6,943 bases of DNA from Microcaldota archaeon (lineage in GTDB: Archaea > Micrarchaeota > Micrarchaeia > Micrarchaeales > CABMGC01), in NCBI GenBank assembly GCA_027328265.1, contig DAHVVD010000069.1, positions 1 through 6,943 on the forward strand, written 5' to 3'. Numbering within the stretch: the first letter of the stretch is position 1; each line of letters starts with the position of its first letter. Below are positions 1 to 4,686 of the stretch, piece by piece. The notes beneath the pieces were generated by a model, which was not told where the DNA came from, searched no databases, and saw only the letters and a list, made by a program, of their open reading frames with translations. The position numbers were made by a program, and so were the translations under genes.

Positions 1-95
1 GCTTAAAACACTTTCGAAAATGTTTCAATCCTAAATTCCACCTCCTGCCCAGTTTCTTTATCATTTATCAAAACCAGGGTCGCTTTTACCAAAGC
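1..95 (-). other. Unresolved leftward coding possibility at the window edge
   Basis: Two leftward readings compete here and I cannot choose between them. The first starts at an ATG at 64, lies about 30 bp downstream of the near-symmetric TATA sequence at 96-102, begins MIKKLGRRW and stays open to the window edge for 21 codons. That would be the first part of a gene divergent from the dehydrogenase. The second runs from about 95 to a TAA at 3-5 and contains KATLVLIND and EVEFRIETF, which has the alternating pattern of beta strands and looks like a protein C-terminus. It is only about 30 codons from an upstream TAG and has no ATG, so it would be a gene remnant or need a TTG start. Sequence to the left would decide. 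Confidence 0.25.
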
Positions 96-104
96 CTATA
101 TAAG
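95..104 (+). promoter_or_regulatory. TATA box for the SDR gene
   Basis: The sequence CTATATAAG lies with its centre about 37 bp before the ATG at 136. An archaeal start site about 25 bp downstream would leave a leader of roughly 10 bases. No Shine-Dalgarno sequence is visible before the ATG, in keeping with a leaderless or nearly leaderless message. The core is almost symmetric and could also serve the possible leftward reading at 64. Confidence 0.5.
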
Positions 105-135
105 AGAAGAACAGCCAATATCACTTGGTACGTTC

Positions 136-942
136 ATGGAATTGACCCCAAAAAGCAAGCTAATTGACTTAACTGGAAAAACCGCAATTGTCACAGGTGC
201 AGTTGGAATAGGGTATGGGATAGCATACAGGCTTGCAGAGGCAGGGGCAAGCGTCATGATAGCCAGCAGAAATGAAGCTGAGGCAAAGGAATCAGCCGCG
301 AAGTTGGCTGCACTCGGATTCAAAGTCAATGCTGTGAAGACTGATGTCTCATCAGAGGAGGATGTCAAGCACATGGTTTTGGAAACTGTCTCAACATACG
401 GCTCACTTGACATACTTGTAAACAACGCAGGAATCTATCCTACGATGCCAGTGATGCAGATGAGTCTTGAGGATTTCGACAAGGTTCTCTCGATCAACCT
501 CAAGGGGGTCTTCCTTTGCACAAAATACGCATCAGAACAGATGATAAAGCAGGGAAGAGGAGGCAAAATAATAAACATAACCTCGATAGATGCGTTGCAT
601 CCATCTTCAATTGGCCTCGCCCACTACGATGCTTCAAAGCACGGGGTATGGGGCTTCACAAAGAATGCGTCATTGGAACTGGCGCCGCACAAGATCTGGA
701 TAAACGCAATAGCACCAGGAGGAATACTTACTCCAGGAGTCCAGAAGATGCAGAGTGCGATTCCAATGCCGGAAGGAGTTGACATGGAAAAGGTGCTTGA
801 TTCATTCCTTCAAAAGATACCTATGCACAGGCTCGGCGAACCAGACGACATAGGCAAGGTAGCGCTCTTCTTGGCATCTGAACTATCCTCATACATGACT
901 GGCTCGCAGGTAGTTGTTGATGGTGGTGTGCTTCTCTCCTGA
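136..942 (+). CDS. Short-chain dehydrogenase/reductase (SDR), probably NADP(H)-dependent
   Basis: This is a 268-residue classical SDR, the usual length for the family, acting in the cytoplasm on an unidentified alcohol or carbonyl substrate. The N-terminal Rossmann fold has its glycine motif at residues 20-28. Arg45 after the second strand (ASRN) suggests NADP(H) rather than NAD(H). Asp70 sits in the adenine-binding loop and NNAG is at 96-99. The catalytic tetrad is visible as Asn121, Ser150, Tyr164 and Lys168 (YDASK). The late APGG turn (193-196), HRLGEPDDI (231-239) and the final SSYMTGSQVVVDGG (251-264) are typical of FabG/glucose-dehydrogenase-like SDRs. The glycine motif reads TGAVGIG, one residue shorter than the usual TGxxxGIG. 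The ATG at 136 is chosen because the protein then begins just before the first strand and the TATA box fits. It stands alone between leftward genes. The exact substrate cannot be read from the sequence. Confidence 0.93.
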   Translation: MELTPKSKLIDLTGKTAIVTGAVGIGYGIAYRLAEAGASVMIASRNEAEAKESAAKLAALGFKVNAVKTDVSSEEDVKHMVLETVSTYGSLDILVNNAGIYPTMPVMQMSLEDFDKVLSINLKGVFLCTKYASEQMIKQGRGGKIINITSIDALHPSSIGLAHYDASKHGVWGFTKNASLELAPHKIWINAIAPGGILTPGVQKMQSAIPMPEGVDMEKVLDSFLQKIPMHRLGEPDDIGKVALFLASELSSYMTGSQVVVDGGVLLS

Positions 943-1001
943 GCTAATAAAAACAAAAAGATACCAACTTTTCCTCTGCGAACACGAGCCCTGCCAACCT
1001 C

Positions 1002-1011
1002 AAAAATAAAT
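1002..1011 (-). terminator. T-rich stretch after tRNA-Pro
   Basis: Immediately after the tRNA 3' end the leftward strand reads ATTTATTTTT. Archaeal RNA polymerase terminates at such oligo-T runs without needing a hairpin, so this is a plausible terminator. It rests on base composition alone. Confidence 0.4.
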
Positions 1012-1084
1012 CGGGGAGTTCGAGATTTGAACTCGAGTCTTCAGGACCCAAACCTGAAAGCCTGCCAGACTAGCCTAACTCCCC
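1012..1084 (-). tRNA. tRNA-Pro (anticodon UGG)
   Basis: Folding the leftward strand gives a complete 73-base cloverleaf. The acceptor stem GGGGAGT pairs perfectly with ACTCCCC (1078-1084 with 1013-1019). The D-stem GGCT/GGCT includes two G-U pairs. The anticodon stem TCAGG/CCTGA closes the loop TTTGGGT, placing anticodon TGG at 1048-1050, which reads proline CCN codons. The variable loop is four bases (AGAC), and the T-stem TCGAG/CTCGA closes the canonical loop TTCAAAT. There is no intron and the CCA end is not encoded. The discriminator base is G, whereas A is what I would expect for archaeal tRNA-Pro. A TATA box lies upstream at 1108-1118 and a T-rich stretch follows the 3' end. Confidence 0.95.
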
Positions 1085-1107
1085 TTGATAGATTAAGACG
1101 GGTAAGG

Positions 1108-1118
1108 ATAAATAAAGA
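1108..1118 (-). promoter_or_regulatory. TATA box for tRNA-Pro
   Basis: On the leftward strand CTTTATTTATC is centred about 29 bp before the first tRNA base, the normal archaeal spacing for a start at or just before the mature 5' end. It indicates that the tRNA can be transcribed independently of the operon that ends at 1166. Confidence 0.5.
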
Positions 1119-1146
1119 TTGTTAGGCTGCCCTCAATAGTTCACTT

Positions 1147-1163
1147 GGCAATGTACAGTTGCC
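1147..1163 (-). other. Small stem-loop just after the DUF2666-like stop codon
   Basis: GGCAA (1147-1151) and TTGCC (1159-1163) form a 5-bp stem around a 7-base loop, two bases after the stop codon of the leftward gene ending at 1166. It could mark or protect a 3' end, but no oligo-T run follows directly and a stem this short may be chance. Confidence 0.25.
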
Positions 1164-1165
1164 TA

Positions 1166-1615
1166 TTACTTCGTAGGCTTTCTTCCCCTCGGCTTCGGAA
1201 GTTTCAGGTTAGGGTAAACCTTCGCTAGCATTTCCTGGTTCACATCAAGATCAAAACCTAGGTTCTGCACCACTTTTCTTAAAAGATAAGTTTTAGCAGG
1301 CTCCCCATTCTCCGTTCTTCCTGCACATGCCTTCTCCACCGCAGCCTTTGCCTCAGCGGAGCCAAGCGCCTGTATCGCTTGTGCAAGGTTCTGGTAGCTC
1401 TTCCTGCCCTCCTTTGTTACTGATAATGCGTAATCATCAAGCGTCTTTGTGTCCACGCCGAGTATCTCGAAAGCCTTCCTGTCTATAGTCTGTCTTATGG
1501 AGGCAAGGTGGAATGCTACCTCTTCAGGCTTTGTATTCTCTCGCACGCTGGCTTTCTTTATAACTACCCAACCATTGTAGTTCGCTGCGAAATCGATCGA
1601 TCCGCTGCCCTCCAT
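1166..1615 (-). CDS. Conserved-looking protein of unknown function, DUF2666-like
   Basis: The product has 149 residues from the ATG at 1615. A TTG at 1618 would add one residue, but the ATG is preferred and has GAGTG five bases upstream. It is a soluble, mostly helical protein with no signal peptide or membrane segment. It opens with a short segment (GSIDFAANYNGWVVIKK), then has a helical region with SIRQTIDRKAFEILGVD, a second helical region after about residue 70, and a basic proline-rich tail PKPRGRKPTK that could contact nucleic acid. The pattern resembles, from memory, the archaeal DUF2666 family, whose function is unknown. I could not verify this. The gene follows the winged-helix gene after 9 bp and is the third cistron behind eL40, so it is probably co-transcribed with a translation gene. 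No catalytic motif is apparent. Confidence 0.8.
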   Translation of the reverse strand: MEGSGSIDFAANYNGWVVIKKASVRENTKPEEVAFHLASIRQTIDRKAFEILGVDTKTLDDYALSVTKEGRKSYQNLAQAIQALGSAEAKAAVEKACAGRTENGEPAKTYLLRKVVQNLGFDLDVNQEMLAKVYPNLKLPKPRGRKPTK

Positions 1616-1624
1616 CAAAACACT

Positions 1625-1849
1625 CTATGAGCTTGCTGTAACGTAATAACCTGCCGCCTTCTCCCTTGCGACCCTCTTTACCGCTCCCTTATTCGCAAGC
1701 GCCATGAGGCCGTTAGTAACCATGCTCTTCGGCCTGTTGCACTTTTTGGCTATGTCGTCAGCGGTCTTCTTCTTCTCTTCTGTTGTCGCTCCTATCTCCC
1801 TCATTGCATTGAGAATCTCGTTCTCTATGGGCGTAAACTCTACCATCAT
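1625..1849 (-). CDS. Small winged-helix DNA-binding protein
   Basis: This 73-74-residue protein consists of one winged-helix domain. Residues 5-20 form the first helix (PIENEILNAMREIG). Residues 29-37 (TADDIAKKC) and 40-53 (PKSMVTNGLMALAN) form the helix-turn-helix, with the latter as recognition helix. KGAVKRVAREKAAGYYV (54-70) makes the beta wing. It is the right size for a stand-alone archaeal regulator or accessory nucleic-acid-binding protein and has no sensor domain. Two ATGs, at 1849 and 1846, are possible. The GAGAGGT Shine-Dalgarno sequence (1853-1859) is 3 bases from the first and 6 from the second, which favours 1846. It lies between eL40 and the DUF2666-like gene with gaps of about 20 and 9 bp, so it is probably in their operon. 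Its target cannot be inferred. Confidence 0.82.
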   Translation of the reverse strand: MMVEFTPIENEILNAMREIGATTEEKKKTADDIAKKCNRPKSMVTNGLMALANKGAVKRVAREKAAGYYVTASS

Positions 1850-1870
1850 ATTACCTCTCTAAGCATCTAG

Positions 1871-2023
1871 TTACTTCTTGACCCTGGCTTCTTTCCTCTT
1901 CACCCTCATGTACCTGCTTCCGCACTTCCTGCACTTCTCGGCTCCTGCTCTGTTCCTGGCCTTGCATTTCCTGCATACCCATATGCTGACCAGAGCCTCA
2001 TCTGCCAGTCCAAACTTTCCCAT
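1871..2023 (-). CDS. rpl40e: 50S ribosomal protein L40e (eL40)
   Basis: This short gene encodes 50 residues. The protein is an archaeal/eukaryotic-specific component of the large ribosomal subunit. Four cysteines, Cys17-x2-Cys20 and Cys31-x2-Cys34, form the zinc ribbon, and the segment CRKCKARN...CRKCG matches the eL40 signature. The rest is strongly basic (for example YMRVKRKEARVKK at the C-terminus), as expected for rRNA binding. Archaeal eL40 is normally about 48-56 residues, so it is full length. The ATG at 2023 is preceded by a TATA element at 2057-2065, giving a leader of about 12 bases. It is the first gene of a leftward operon with the winged-helix and DUF2666-like genes and diverges from the DUF192 gene. 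Confidence 0.93.
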   Translation of the reverse strand: MGKFGLADEALVSIWVCRKCKARNRAGAEKCRKCGSRYMRVKRKEARVKK

Positions 2024-2056
2024 CAAACAACACGCTCAAGCTGAGGATTTTCAGTT

Positions 2057-2065
2057 GATATAATA
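2057..2065 (-). promoter_or_regulatory. TATA box for the eL40 operon
   Basis: On the leftward strand TATTATATC is centred about 38 bp before the eL40 ATG, predicting a start near 2035 and a short leader. It lies back to back with the rightward TATA box of the DUF192 gene in an 82-bp divergent intergenic region. Confidence 0.5.
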
Positions 2066-2068
2066 GGC

Positions 2069-2085
2069 AGAAAGGTATATTATAT
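2069..2085 (+). promoter_or_regulatory. BRE/TATA promoter for the DUF192 gene
   Basis: AGAAAGG (a purine-rich BRE-like stretch) runs into TATATTATAT at 2076-2085, centred about 26 bp before the ATG at 2106. Transcription would start at the initiation codon, giving a leaderless message; no Shine-Dalgarno sequence is present. Confidence 0.6.
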
Positions 2086-2105
2086 TAGCGTTCCGGCTAT
2101 TCCCA

Positions 2106-2585
2106 ATGCCAGCTAAAAATAACAGTAACAGTTTCACGCCGATTCTGCTCGGGCTATTCCTGATCCTAATCCTTGCAGCCTTCGCTGCTTCTATCCACAA
2201 AAACAGGCTAGAAATAGGAAAACTGAGAGTTGTATTTGCCAATGGAAGCAGCCAGAACTTCAACGTCTATCTCGCAGCAACACTTCAGGAGCAGGTTCAG
2301 GGCCTTATGAACAAGACCTCCATAGGTACCTGCAACGGCCTAGGGAACTGCTTGGGAATGCTATTTGTGTATCAGAATTCCTCGTCCTTGTGCTTCTGGA
2401 TGGAGAACACGCCGCTGCCGCTCAAGCAGCTCTGGATAACCAATAATGTTGTGACATCTGAAGAAAACGGCGTCCCATATTCCACTGCCATCTATTGCCA
2501 CATTGGAGAGATGGTGCTAGAGGTGCCTATGAACTCTTCTGTAGGAATGGGAGCTTCTGTCTACCTGAACGGAACTGCAGGCTGA
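2106..2585 (+). CDS. Membrane-anchored DUF192 family protein
   Basis: The 159-residue protein has a hydrophobic N-terminal helix (about 11-30) preceded by a short polar segment with Lys4, so the rest probably faces the outside. Residues about 38-140 match DUF192: VYLAATLQEQVQGLM (54-68), GMLF (84-87), FWMENTPLPL (97-106), PYS (124-126) and MVLEVP (136-141). The family is a small beta-rich domain, often secreted, without an established function. Differences from the usual pattern are Lys107 where an acidic residue normally follows PL, and a short insertion carrying Cys76 and Cys82 before GMLF. With Cys96 and Cys131 these could form disulfides. Five N-glycosylation sequons (Asn46, 69, 91, 143, 155) suit an external domain. 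The stop codon directly abuts that of dph2 on the other strand. Confidence 0.88.
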   Translation: MPAKNNSNSFTPILLGLFLILILAAFAASIHKNRLEIGKLRVVFANGSSQNFNVYLAATLQEQVQGLMNKTSIGTCNGLGNCLGMLFVYQNSSSLCFWMENTPLPLKQLWITNNVVTSEENGVPYSTAIYCHIGEMVLEVPMNSSVGMGASVYLNGTAG

Positions 2586-3494
2586 CTAGTGCATTTCCCT
2601 TATCTCGAGCGATTCCATAAGCTCGTTTGCGCTTAGGAGCGGCTTCCTTGTCCTGTCCACGTCATCCACCGAGATTCGAGGGCACGCCGTATTCACGAAA
2701 GCATCGAACTCGAGCATGTTGTCAAGGGATCCGAAATCGACGTTGTTCGAGACAAGAATCGCTGCCTTGAGTCCCTTCTTCTCTATGCGTTCTTTGAGGA
2801 TCTTAGCAAGTCCCATGTTGTACTGCCCGTTCTTGGTGCTAACTAGTATGCCGAACTTATTCGCTTCAAGTGCAGCAGCAATCTTGCCCCTGCTCTTTTT
2901 CCTGTAGGTCTCCCTGTACTTATCTATGAACTCTATCGTGTTCTGGAAGGGCTCAACTACAAGGAAGGGCTTCTTCGTGTTCAATAAGGCGCCAAGTGGA
3001 TGGAACATGCCTCCGCCAAAGTAGACATGAGCGTCTACTGCAGAATCTATGCTTGCAGCGCTGCCGATGTCGCATCCGAGGATCTGGCCTTTGTGCTTTG
3101 CGAAGCCGTAAGGTTTTCCTATGAGCACCTTCTTGCCAGCCTTCTCGTAAAACTCCTTCACCTTCTCAATCTGGTGTATATGCTGTATGGTCGTTACAAT
3201 CCCTATCGTATTGAATGGCGTGAGTGCCTCAAGGGACCTTTCGAGGATCTCCATTGGCGCGTCAATGCTGTAAAAAACATACTCGACGTTGAAGTCAACA
3301 TGCTGGAACTCAGCATGACCGTAATGCACAAGCTTCTCGGCGCCTATTTTCTTCGCCTCGTCTATCGCTAGGTCGCATGCGCCGTATGTTGGAGAGGCGG
3401 AGACAAAGACCTCGTTGCCTTCTTTTTCCAGCCTTTTGGCATATTCAAGGGCCTTTTGTTTTAAGCCTTCTGGGAATTGTAGTAAAATTTTCAT
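2586..3494 (-). CDS. dph2: Diphthamide biosynthesis enzyme Dph2 (2-(3-amino-3-carboxypropyl)histidine synthase)
   Basis: The 302-residue product matches archaeal Dph2, which acts as a homodimer in the cytoplasm. It transfers the 3-amino-3-carboxypropyl group of S-adenosylmethionine to a histidine of elongation factor 2, the first step of diphthamide synthesis. It uses an unusual radical-SAM chemistry with a [4Fe-4S] cluster held by three cysteines from three repeated domains. All three are visible: Cys40 (YGACD), Cys141 (LGCD) and Cys271 (NTACPR). Other recognisable segments are LLQFPEGLK (4-12), YGHAEF (58-63), IQHIHQ (103-108) and YFGGGMFHPLG (158-168). It is slightly shorter than the roughly 340 residues usual in archaea, but no domain is missing. 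The ATG at 3494 is supported by a TATA element about 41 bp upstream, shared with the divergent idi gene. The 3' end touches the DUF192 stop without a gap. Confidence 0.93.
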   Translation of the reverse strand: MKILLQFPEGLKQKALEYAKRLEKEGNEVFVSASPTYGACDLAIDEAKKIGAEKLVHYGHAEFQHVDFNVEYVFYSIDAPMEILERSLEALTPFNTIGIVTTIQHIHQIEKVKEFYEKAGKKVLIGKPYGFAKHKGQILGCDIGSAASIDSAVDAHVYFGGGMFHPLGALLNTKKPFLVVEPFQNTIEFIDKYRETYRKKSRGKIAAALEANKFGILVSTKNGQYNMGLAKILKERIEKKGLKAAILVSNNVDFGSLDNMLEFDAFVNTACPRISVDDVDRTRKPLLSANELMESLEIREMH

Positions 3495-3528
3495 ACAAAC
3501 AGCGTGGGGTTTGACGTTGAGTCTAACG

Positions 3529-3539
3529 CATTTATAAGA
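3529..3539. promoter_or_regulatory. Near-symmetric TATA element between dph2 and idi
   Basis: GCATTTATAAG contains the palindrome TTATAA at 3532-3537. Read rightward it lies about 30 bp before the idi ATG at 3565. Read leftward it lies about 41 bp before the dph2 ATG at 3494. It is the best TATA candidate for dph2, so one element may serve both genes. A weaker alternative for idi, CATATAAAAG at 3550-3559, is too close to the start codon. Confidence 0.5.
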
Positions 3540-3564
3540 TTATGTGGCTTCATATAAAAGGGTT

Positions 3565-4107
3565 ATGATGGACAGGAAGAATTACGTGATACTTGTCGAC
3601 AAAAATGACAGGAAGATAGGCCTTAAGGAGAAGATGAAGGCTCACGACAAGAAGAACGGGAAACTGCACCGCGCAATATCCATCTTCGTCTTCAACAGGA
3701 AGGGCGAGACGATGCTCCAGCAGCGCGCGCCAGACAAGTACCACTCCAAGGGGAAGTGGTCGAACACATGCTGCAGCCATCCGATGCTCGGAGAGAGGGT
3801 TCTCACTGCAGCTCACAGGAGGCTGAAGGAAGAGATGGGCTTCGACTGCAGGATGAAGAAGGCGTTCGAGTTCTCCTACGAGGCCGATGTAGGCAGCGGG
3901 CTCAGGGAAAGGGAATACGACCATATAATCTTCGGAAGGCATGAAAGGAATCCAAGAATAAACAGGGACGAAGTGGTTGACTGGAGATGGATAAGCCTCC
4001 CCTCATTAAAGAGCGAGATAAGAAAGAATCCAGAGAAATTCACGCCCTGGCTGAGGATGATGATAAATAAAGTTGACTCCTACTACAAAAAGGCGAAAAT
4101 CATATAA
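3565..4107 (+). CDS. idi: Isopentenyl-diphosphate delta-isomerase, type 1 (Nudix fold)
   Basis: The 180-residue enzyme interconverts isopentenyl and dimethylallyl diphosphate, the entry to archaeal isoprenoid lipid synthesis. It is the metal-dependent, cofactor-free type 1 enzyme. Residues equivalent to those of the E. coli enzyme are present: metal ligands His27, His35, His72, Glu115 and Glu117; catalytic Cys70 in NTCCSHP; catalytic Glu117; and Trp162 in FTPWLRM. The Nudix helix is seen in LGERVLTAAHRRLKEEMGF (75-93). Length matches the bacterial enzyme. Two adjacent ATGs (3565, 3568) are possible. A GTG at 3544 would add seven residues but lies only about 9 bp downstream of the TATA element, upstream of the predicted transcript start. 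Most archaea use the unrelated flavin-dependent type 2 enzyme, so the type 1 form hints at transfer, though some archaeal groups carry it. Confidence 0.94.
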   Translation: MMDRKNYVILVDKNDRKIGLKEKMKAHDKKNGKLHRAISIFVFNRKGETMLQQRAPDKYHSKGKWSNTCCSHPMLGERVLTAAHRRLKEEMGFDCRMKKAFEFSYEADVGSGLREREYDHIIFGRHERNPRINRDEVVDWRWISLPSLKSEIRKNPEKFTPWLRMMINKVDSYYKKAKII

Positions 4108-4162
4108 AGTCTGTTTTCAGAAATGCCCTAAATGGTGAGGATATCGAGTCCTATTCAAAAGG

Positions 4163-4172
4163 CTTTTATAAT
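4163..4172 (+). promoter_or_regulatory. TATA box for the RHH-MNT/HEPN operon
   Basis: CTTTTATAAT, preceded by the BRE-like CAAAAGG, is centred about 33 bp before the ATG at 4201. That predicts a start near 4193 and a very short leader. Repeats that probably form an operator lie between this element and the start codon. Confidence 0.55.
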
Positions 4173-4199
4173 ATATCCTTTATATATCTTTTAGATATA
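4171..4199 (+). promoter_or_regulatory. Tandem and inverted repeats, candidate operator of the RHH-MNT protein
   Basis: ATATATCCTTT (4171-4181) is followed directly by ATATATCTTTT (4182-4192), an 11-bp tandem repeat with one mismatch. The second copy overlaps a perfect 17-bp palindrome at 4183-4199: TATATCT, spacer TTT, AGATATA. The repeats fill the space between TATA box and start codon, so a bound protein would block transcription initiation. Ribbon-helix-helix dimers commonly bind short repeats spaced about one helical turn apart. The first protein of the operon carries such a domain, so autoregulation is a reasonable inference. AT-rich promoters can produce such patterns by chance. Confidence 0.5.
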
Positions 4200-4200
4200 C

Positions 4201-4686
4201 ATGAAAAGGGAAAAACCAAAGAAAATACTTGTAATACTACCAAGCGACGATGTAAGGAAGATAGAGGGTGAGGTGCTTAAGGGAAAATATGTCACAAAGT
4301 CCGACTTCCTCAGACTTGCTGTAAAGCAACTACTATCTGAGGAAGGGAGAACTATGATTTCAAGGGCAGAAATATCTGCCAGTAAGAATCATGCCCAAAC
4401 ATATGGGGAAGTTCTAGCTATATTGGAAAAAAACAAACGCAAAATTAATGGCTTCGGAGCAAAAGAGATAGGCATATTCGGCTCCTATGTCAGGAACGAA
4501 CAGACCGCAGATAGCGACATAGACCTACTGGTAGAGTTCTCGCCCAACAGGAAAAATTTCCATAACTACATGAAATTAAAATTTTTCTTGGAAAACATAC
4601 TTGGAAAGAAGGTCGATCTCATAATAAAGGAAGCTATCCGCTCCGAACTTAAAGAGCAGATATTGGAGAGTGTCGTATATGTCTAG
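4201..4686 (+). CDS. Fused ribbon-helix-helix / MNT nucleotidyltransferase antitoxin (MntA-like)
   Basis: This 161-residue protein is predicted to neutralise the downstream HEPN toxin. Residues 7-46 form a ribbon-helix-helix DNA-binding domain: strand KILVILP, then helices ending in YVTKSDFLRLAVKQLL. Residues about 64-158 are a minimal nucleotidyltransferase with GSX10DXD at Gly94-Ser95, Asp106 and Asp108, Arg98 in the helix after GS, and the third acidic residue Asp139 (KKVDLII). In studied HepT/MntA systems such enzymes AMPylate a tyrosine of the HEPN toxin. Usual MntA proteins are about 100-140 residues without the DNA-binding part, so the fusion is notable. Met52 at 4354, four bases after a purine-rich GGGAG sequence (4345-4349), could be a second start giving the MNT domain alone. 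The first lines are about 35-45% GC, lower than the neighbours, suggesting transfer. It overlaps the toxin gene by 8 bp. Confidence 0.9.
   Translation: MKREKPKKILVILPSDDVRKIEGEVLKGKYVTKSDFLRLAVKQLLSEEGRTMISRAEISASKNHAQTYGEVLAILEKNKRKINGFGAKEIGIFGSYVRNEQTADSDIDLLVEFSPNRKNFHNYMKLKFFLENILGKKVDLIIKEAIRSELKEQILESVVYV

Noticed and set aside
516..782. Second rightward frame within the SDR gene
   Set aside because: It lies wholly inside the SDR coding region in another frame, with basic low-complexity content and no start signal.
1878..2063. Rightward open frame of 61 codons
   Set aside because: It is the antisense of eL40, whose zinc ribbon is unmistakable on the other strand; the rightward product is a low-complexity Leu/His/Phe sequence.
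3000..3371. Rightward open frame of 123 codons inside dph2
   Set aside because: It is antisense to a well-conserved part of dph2, has no promoter and shows no recognisable domain.
3544..3564. GTG start adding seven residues to idi
   Set aside because: It lies only about 9 bp after the TATA element, upstream of the expected transcript start, and the extra residues (ASYKRV) are not part of the family; the ATG at 3565 or 3568 fits.
3550..3942. Leftward open frame of 130 codons inside idi
   Set aside because: It is antisense to idi, which carries all catalytic residues; the leftward product has no recognisable motif.
4164..4200. AT-rich repeats as a CRISPR or replication iteron
   Set aside because: There are only two 11-bp copies, directly adjacent, with no spacers and no replication gene nearby; a promoter operator is a simpler reading.
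4670..4678. GTG start for the HEPN gene
   Set aside because: The Shine-Dalgarno-like GGAGAGTG covers this codon and has correct spacing only to the ATG at 4679.
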